This document shows, piece by piece, positions 60,109 through 64,000 of a stretch of DNA of 64,000 nucleotides. The notes under the pieces are model-generated. The model saw only the letters and a list, made by a program, of their open reading frames with translations. It was not told the DNA's origin and made no database searches. The position numbers and the translations under genes are program-made. The stretch lies in contig CAUJIY010000165.1 of assembly GCA_963205295.1 (NCBI GenBank), positions 17,820-81,819 of the forward strand, written 5' to 3'. This stretch comes from Pseudomonadota bacterium (GTDB lineage: Bacteria > Pseudomonadota > Gammaproteobacteria > Steroidobacterales > GCA-2729495). Position 1 is the stretch's first letter; every line of letters begins with the position of its first letter.

Positions 60109-61362
60109 TCAGCCTGCGCGCTGTGCGGCTCCGGGTGCGCGCTGTCCCGCCATTTCGTCGAGTACCAGCTCCATGCGCCGGAACACCTCGGTCAGGGTAC
60201 GGCTGTCGGGCAGGTTGGTGACGCGGAAGTAGTGGTTGTACGGCGTATTGAAGCTGGTGCCGGGCGCCACCAGCACGTGCTGCTGCTCGAGCAGCTGCAG
60301 GGCGAATGCCTGATCGTCGAAGCCGGGCAGGCGTTCGCGGTCGACACCGACGAAGGCGTACATCGCACCCTCGGGTGGCACCAGGGTGAGGTAGCGGCTC
60401 GCGGCCACGCCATCGATCAGCGCCTGGCGGGACTCGAACAGCCGCCCGCCCGGCCGCACCAGGTCGCGGATGCTCTGGAAGCCGCCGAGCGCCGTCTGCA
60501 CGGCCCACTGGCCGGGAACATTGCCGCACAGGCGCAGGGATGCGAGCAGGTCGAGTCCATCGAGGTACTCCTGGGCGTGCTCGCGCCGTCCCGAGAAGAC
60601 GACCCAGCCGACACGATAGCCGCAGGCACGATAGACCTTCGACAGCCCGCTGAAGGTGGCACACAGGGTGTCGCGCACCAGCGTGGCGAGCGGGACCGAC
60701 TGCGCTTCCCCATACGTCATCTGGTCGTAGATCTCATCGCTGAGGACGATCAGCCCGTGCTGCTCGGCGAGGCGCACGATCGCCTCGAGCGTCGCGCGCG
60801 GATACACCGCGCCCGTCGGATTGTTCGGGTTGATGATCACCACGGCGCGCGTGCGCGGCGTCACCAGCCGTGCCATCGCCTCGAGATCGGGCTGGAAACC
60901 GCGCTCCGGCGGGCAGGGGTAGTGCACCGCACGCCCGCGGTTGAGCGTCACGCTCGCGGTCCACAGCGGATAGTCGGGGCTCGGCACGAGTACCTCGTCG
61001 CCCGGATCGAGCAGCGCCCGCATGGTGAGGTCGATCAGCTCGCTCACCCCGTTGCCCATGAACACGTGCTCGGCGGTCACGCCCTCGACGCCGCGGTCCT
61101 GCTGCTGCATGACCACAGCCTCACGCGCGGGGAAGATGCCCTTCTGGTGGCAGTAACCCTCGCTCGCCTGCAGGTTCTCGATCATGGCGAGGCGCATCGT
61201 CTCGGGCGTGCGAAATCCGAACGGCGCGGGATTGCCGATGTTCAGCATCACGATCTCGTAGCCGCGACGCTGCATCTCGTGCGCACGGGCCGCGAGCCGG
61301 CCGCGGATCTCGTAGCGCACGCCGTGCAGCGCATCGCTCGGCTTGATCTGCCTGGATGTCAT
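60109..61362 (-). CDS. alaA: Alanine aminotransferase (AlaA-type, class I PLP)
   Basis: Transfers amino groups between glutamate and pyruvate, 417 residues. ALHGVRYEIRGRLAARAHEM and LNIGNPAPFGF are typical of AlaA (YfbQ). The PLP site comprises GNGVSELIDL, INPNNPTGAVYP, LSDEIYDQMTY and Lys242 in FSGLSKVYRACGYRVGW. The conserved Arg in NHYFRVTNLPD binds the substrate carboxylate. It lies 13 bases downstream of the unassigned 244-residue gene. Confidence 0.93.
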   Translation of the reverse strand: MTSRQIKPSDALHGVRYEIRGRLAARAHEMQRRGYEIVMLNIGNPAPFGFRTPETMRLAMIENLQASEGYCHQKGIFPAREAVVMQQQDRGVEGVTAEHVFMGNGVSELIDLTMRALLDPGDEVLVPSPDYPLWTASVTLNRGRAVHYPCPPERGFQPDLEAMARLVTPRTRAVVIINPNNPTGAVYPRATLEAIVRLAEQHGLIVLSDEIYDQMTYGEAQSVPLATLVRDTLCATFSGLSKVYRACGYRVGWVVFSGRREHAQEYLDGLDLLASLRLCGNVPGQWAVQTALGGFQSIRDLVRPGGRLFESRQALIDGVAASRYLTLVPPEGAMYAFVGVDRERLPGFDDQAFALQLLEQQHVLVAPGTSFNTPYNHYFRVTNLPDSRTLTEVFRRMELVLDEMAGQRAPGAAQRAG

Positions 61363-61375
61363 TGCCCTGCCCGTC

Positions 61376-62110
61376 CTATTCCTTGTCGTGGACCAGCTCG
61401 ACGAGTTCGTAGCAGGTCTGCATGTAGCCGCCGATCACGCCCCGCAGGAACACATAGTCCTCGTCGGCGGTGCACCAGATGTCGTAGGGCGGGTGCTCGA
61501 CCGGCAGCCCCGGTGCCGAGACATAGCGGAAATGCAGGGCGTCGAACCGGCCGGCAGCGACCTCGATCGACTCCTCGCCGACGAAGTCGATGCACAGCCC
61601 GGCGCGGAACAGCAGCGGACCGGTGGCCCCACGATGATCGGGCGAGGACAGCATCAGTTCGTCGATGACCTGCACGCCGCGCTGGCGCCGGTCGTACAGG
61701 CGCAGGTGCCAGGCGTCGCACTGGATGGCGTGGTTCTGGAAGCTGCGTAGGCGTCCCTGCGTCGGCATGCGCTGGGTCACGCGTCCCTCGAGGGCCGTCC
61801 AAGTCTCGCACTCGGCAAAGTCGGCGCCGAAGCGGAACCAGCCCGAGCCCATGAAGCGGTCGTTCACGGCGAGACGCACGAAACAATCGGTGGGGTACCA
61901 GAGTTCGTCGAGGCTGTAGGTGATGTCGCGCATCACGCTCGGGCGGTCATCGATTTCGCAGTGCGCGATGCAGGTGCGCCTGCCGTCGCCATGCGTGTTT
62001 ATCATGAAGTATTCGCGCCCGCGCTCCTGCCCGAGGCGGTCGGGCTTGTTGCTGGTGTAGCGGATGGTGCCGTGCACCGACCGATGGTCCCTCTGCAAGA
62101 TGCTGCTCAT
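61376..62110 (-). CDS. Conserved-looking protein of unknown function, cysteine-rich
   Basis: A 244-residue soluble protein without signal peptide or membrane helix. I do not recognise the family. It is rich in aromatic residues and beta-strand-like stretches (TDCFVRLAVNDRFMGSGWFRFG, then DAWHLRLYDRRQRGVQVIDEL). It has eight cysteines (47, 51, 76, 101, 131, 173, 213, 233) that are spread out and do not form a known cluster motif. A lipocalin-like or DUF3108-like barrel is possible from pattern only. It is 13 bases upstream of alaA, so the two are probably co-transcribed. Confidence 0.6.
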   Translation of the reverse strand: MSSILQRDHRSVHGTIRYTSNKPDRLGQERGREYFMINTHGDGRRTCIAHCEIDDRPSVMRDITYSLDELWYPTDCFVRLAVNDRFMGSGWFRFGADFAECETWTALEGRVTQRMPTQGRLRSFQNHAIQCDAWHLRLYDRRQRGVQVIDELMLSSPDHRGATGPLLFRAGLCIDFVGEESIEVAAGRFDALHFRYVSAPGLPVEHPPYDIWCTADEDYVFLRGVIGGYMQTCYELVELVHDKE

Positions 62111-62174
62111 GTGCTCCTGTCCTTACCTGCCCATTGCTGCCAGGCGAAATATCCGCGTCCGCGCGGCCCGAACC

Positions 62175-62678
62175 TCAGGGGCCGTCTTCGTCACCGAGAT
62201 CGCGCTCGAGCGCTGCGCCCGGACCGGGCTGCGGTTTGCCTCCCGCCGGTCGCGCCGACCCGAGGCCAAACCGGGCACGCAACCCGGCCAGCGCCGTCTC
62301 GTCGAGCCGGAAGACGCCGATGACGCCGAGCCGCTGCGGTCCCAGACCCGAATCGTGCACGATCAGGGCATCACCCGCATGCCCGCAGACCCGTGCAGAC
62401 CGGGACTCGAAGGCCAGTGTGCCGGCAAACCGCAAGCCGGTAGCCGGTGGACTGACCTGCACATGGTACGCCTCAGCCTCCCCGGCGGCGAACACGATCA
62501 GGTTGCGATCGTCGAGGACCTCAAAATTCCGCAGCGTCTGCCACAGGAAGCAGTCCTGCTCGCCGAATTCACCCGCAGCGACGCTGGGACGCGGCCGCCG
62601 CGCAAACTCGTCGTCGCTGGTCGCGCAACCCCCGAGCAGCAGCGCCAGAGCCGCGATACCGGCCAGCCGCACGCGCAT
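62175..62678 (-). CDS. Putative lipoprotein, DUF6491-like
   Basis: A 167-residue protein with a lipoprotein signal (MRVRLAGIAALALLLGGCATS; lipobox LLGGC, lipidated Cys at about residue 18). After the cysteine comes DDEF, whose Asp at +3 or +4 does not strongly predict inner-membrane retention. The domain around QDCFLWQTLRNFEVLDDRNLIVFA with a second cysteine in SARVCGHAGDALIV matches small lipoproteins of the DUF6491 kind. ATG 62678 is chosen over an upstream GTG at 62696 because it places the signal normally. Function unknown. Confidence 0.7.
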   Translation of the reverse strand: MRVRLAGIAALALLLGGCATSDDEFARRPRPSVAAGEFGEQDCFLWQTLRNFEVLDDRNLIVFAAGEAEAYHVQVSPPATGLRFAGTLAFESRSARVCGHAGDALIVHDSGLGPQRLGVIGVFRLDETALAGLRARFGLGSARPAGGKPQPGPGAALERDLGDEDGP

Positions 62679-62699
62679 GGAACTGCCGCTGGGCACCGG

Positions 62700-63566
62700 T
62701 CAGGGCTGCGGACCGCGCGCGACCGGACGAGACGGCGTGCGGATCCACTCGCTCCACGAGCCCGGGTACAGGCGTGCGGTGCCGAGCCCGGCCCGCTCCA
62801 GCGCGAACAGGTCATGGCAGGCCGTCACGCCGGAACCGCACATGACGGCGATCTCGTGCGGTGCGCCGGCGACGTGCGGTGCGAACAATTCGCGCAGTTC
62901 GTCCGGCGTGCGGAACCGGCCGTCGGGTGTGAGGTTGAGCTGGAACGGCTGGTTGATCGCCCCGGGGACGTGCCCGGCGACCGGATCGATCGGCTCCTCG
63001 TCGCCGCGGTACCTTGCCGGCAGGCGCGCGTCGAGCAGACGCAGGCCGGGATCGTCGAGCCGTCGCTCGATCTCGGGCGCCTCGATGACCGGCATCTGGC
63101 CGGGCGTACCGCGAAAGACTGCCGGCCGCGGGGCTGGCGCTGCGGTACTGAGTGAATGCCCGGCCGCCACCCAGGCCGGCAGGCCACCGTCGAGCAATCC
63201 CACCTCGGCATGCCCCATCCAGCGCAGCAGCCACCACAGACGTGCCGCCCAGGCTCCACCCGCGGCATCGTAGGCGACGACCGGCACCCCGGGACCGATG
63301 CCCCAGGACGAGAACAGCCGCACGAGCTGCTGCGGGTCCGGCAGCGGGTGCCGGCCGCTGGCCGCGGTACGCGCTGCGGCGAGATCCCGATCGAGATGGG
63401 CGTAGTGCGCGCCGGCGATGTGCCCGGCACGCCAGGCCGCTTCGCCTGCGTCCGGTCGGGCGAGATCGAAGCGGCAGTCGACGACGACGCCATCGCCGCC
63501 GCCGATCGCTGCGGCCAGTTCCTCGACCTGGACCAGCCGGGCACCCGGCTCAACGCGCTGATTCAT
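62700..63566 (-). CDS. sseA: 3-mercaptopyruvate sulfurtransferase (tandem rhodanese)
   Basis: A 288-residue protein of two rhodanese domains. The N-terminal domain (VVVDCRFDLARPDAG, AGHIAGAHYAHLDRDL) is inactive. The C-terminal domain carries Cys243 in the loop CGSGVTACHD; CG[S/T]GVTA is the signature of mercaptopyruvate sulfurtransferases as opposed to thiosulfate rhodaneses (CRKGVT). It transfers sulfur from 3-mercaptopyruvate to thiols or cyanide. There is no signal peptide, so it is cytoplasmic. It ends 21 bases before the lipoprotein start. Confidence 0.92.
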   Translation of the reverse strand: MNQRVEPGARLVQVEELAAAIGGGDGVVVDCRFDLARPDAGEAAWRAGHIAGAHYAHLDRDLAAARTAASGRHPLPDPQQLVRLFSSWGIGPGVPVVAYDAAGGAWAARLWWLLRWMGHAEVGLLDGGLPAWVAAGHSLSTAAPAPRPAVFRGTPGQMPVIEAPEIERRLDDPGLRLLDARLPARYRGDEEPIDPVAGHVPGAINQPFQLNLTPDGRFRTPDELRELFAPHVAGAPHEIAVMCGSGVTACHDLFALERAGLGTARLYPGSWSEWIRTPSRPVARGPQP

Positions 63567-63733
63567 GGGAAATCCCCCGGCGGGTGTCAGGCCGCTTGTA
63601 AGGACGCGGCACGCCGGATGACAATACCGGCGTTCGTCGCCCGCCCCTCACCCATGGCTCTGCCCCATGCCAGCCATCCGGCGCGGCGCGACGCCGTCTG
63701 TACTTCGATTGGCCTGACTGCGGGAACCGCTGC

Positions 63734-64000
63734 ATGGAAAAGATCATGGTATGCCTCAAGCGCGTTGTCGACTACAACGTGCGCATCAGGGTCCGCCCCG
63801 ACGGCACGGGCGTGGTGACCGACGGGGTCAAAATGAGCATCAACCCCTTCGACGAGATCGCCCTGGAGGAAGCGCTGCGGATCCGCGAACGCGGCCAGGC
63901 ACGCGAAGTCTTCGTGGTCTGCATCGGGCCCGGCGACTGCCAGCAGCAGCTGCGCACTGGTCTGGCGATGGGCGCCGACCGCGCTGTCCTGATCGAGACC
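63734..64000 (+). CDS. etfB: Electron transfer flavoprotein beta subunit, N-terminal part (cut by the window end)
   Basis: The first 89 codons of EtfB, which with EtfA carries electrons from acyl-CoA dehydrogenases to ETF-ubiquinone oxidoreductase. VCLKRVVDYNVRIRVRPDG, VKMSINPFDEIALEEALRIRE and GADRAVLIET match the AMP-binding N-terminal region. The start may be ATG 63734 or ATG 63746; the first gives MEKIMVCLKR. Its presence fits the beta-oxidation enzyme at 36372. Confidence 0.93.
   Translation, partial: MEKIMVCLKRVVDYNVRIRVRPDGTGVVTDGVKMSINPFDEIALEEALRIRERGQAREVFVVCIGPGDCQQQLRTGLAMGADRAVLIET

Noticed and set aside
1..64000. Prophage, insertion sequences, integrons or CRISPR arrays
   Set aside because: No transposase, integrase, phage structural gene, att-like duplication or regular repeat-spacer array was seen anywhere in the window.

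Overview
This is about 64 kb of a GC-rich chromosome, roughly two-thirds G+C by eye. It is densely packed with housekeeping genes, and no phage, insertion sequence, plasmid or CRISPR array was seen. Gene content and order point to a Gammaproteobacterium. The order uvrC-pgsA-tRNA-Gly-tRNA-Cys-tRNA-Leu is the same as in Escherichia coli. The order fabG-acpP-fabF-pabB-pabC-mltG-tmk-holB-pilZ and the ccmABCDEFGHI cytochrome c maturation operon are also typical. High GC, a class II DAHP synthase, a type II secretion operon and a rhombosortase suggest the Xanthomonadales/Nevskiales side (for example Steroidobacteraceae-like lineages). That placement is inference.

Layout: 1-2291 holds the end of thrA, thrC and a NERD-like protein. 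2288-6518 (minus) holds tatD, a class III sirtuin and aconitase acnA. 6644-9890 (minus) holds mnmA, a DUF7931-like protein and purB. 9993-12792 (plus) holds fumC, a CoA-type Nudix hydrolase and mazG. 12816-15014 (minus) holds a slipin/NfeD membrane protease pair. 15081-20020 (plus) holds a class II DAHP synthase, a family 5 uracil-DNA glycosylase, uvrC, pgsA and three tRNAs. 20023-24199 (minus) holds a large surface protein with Ig-like repeats and a GlyGly-CTERM-like tail, then an FHA-domain protein with a degenerate ATPase domain. 24415-31111 (plus) is the complete ccm operon, followed by malic enzyme. 32956-35519 (minus) holds glpQ, a ferredoxin-NADP reductase and a small TIR-like protein. 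35635-39598 (plus) holds an EEP-family phosphoesterase, a fadB/fadJ-type beta-oxidation enzyme and a cyclic-nucleotide-binding/rhodanese fusion. 39625-47391 (minus) is the fatty acid/folate/replication cluster. 47443-48051 (minus) is rhombosortase, divergent from gspGHIJKLMN (48190-54019, plus). 54023-63566 (minus) holds an AddA/AddB-like repair pair, alaA, two unassigned proteins and a mercaptopyruvate sulfurtransferase. The start of etfB closes the window.

How parts fit together: rhombosortase is expected to cut the GlyGly-CTERM-like tail of proteins such as the repeat protein at 20023-22890. It sits next to type II secretion genes, the route known for such proteins. The ccm genes form one translationally coupled unit. 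Central carbon enzymes (aconitase, fumarase, malic enzyme) are spread across separate units.

Most unusual items: a stand-alone TIR-like protein whose expected catalytic glutamate is glutamine, divergent from an EEP enzyme; an FHA protein fused to an ATPase-like domain that has lost its P-loop; two genes (class II DAHP synthase and mnmA) whose -10 boxes predict leaderless mRNAs; and a run of AT-rich rare codons at the end of the Nudix gene.
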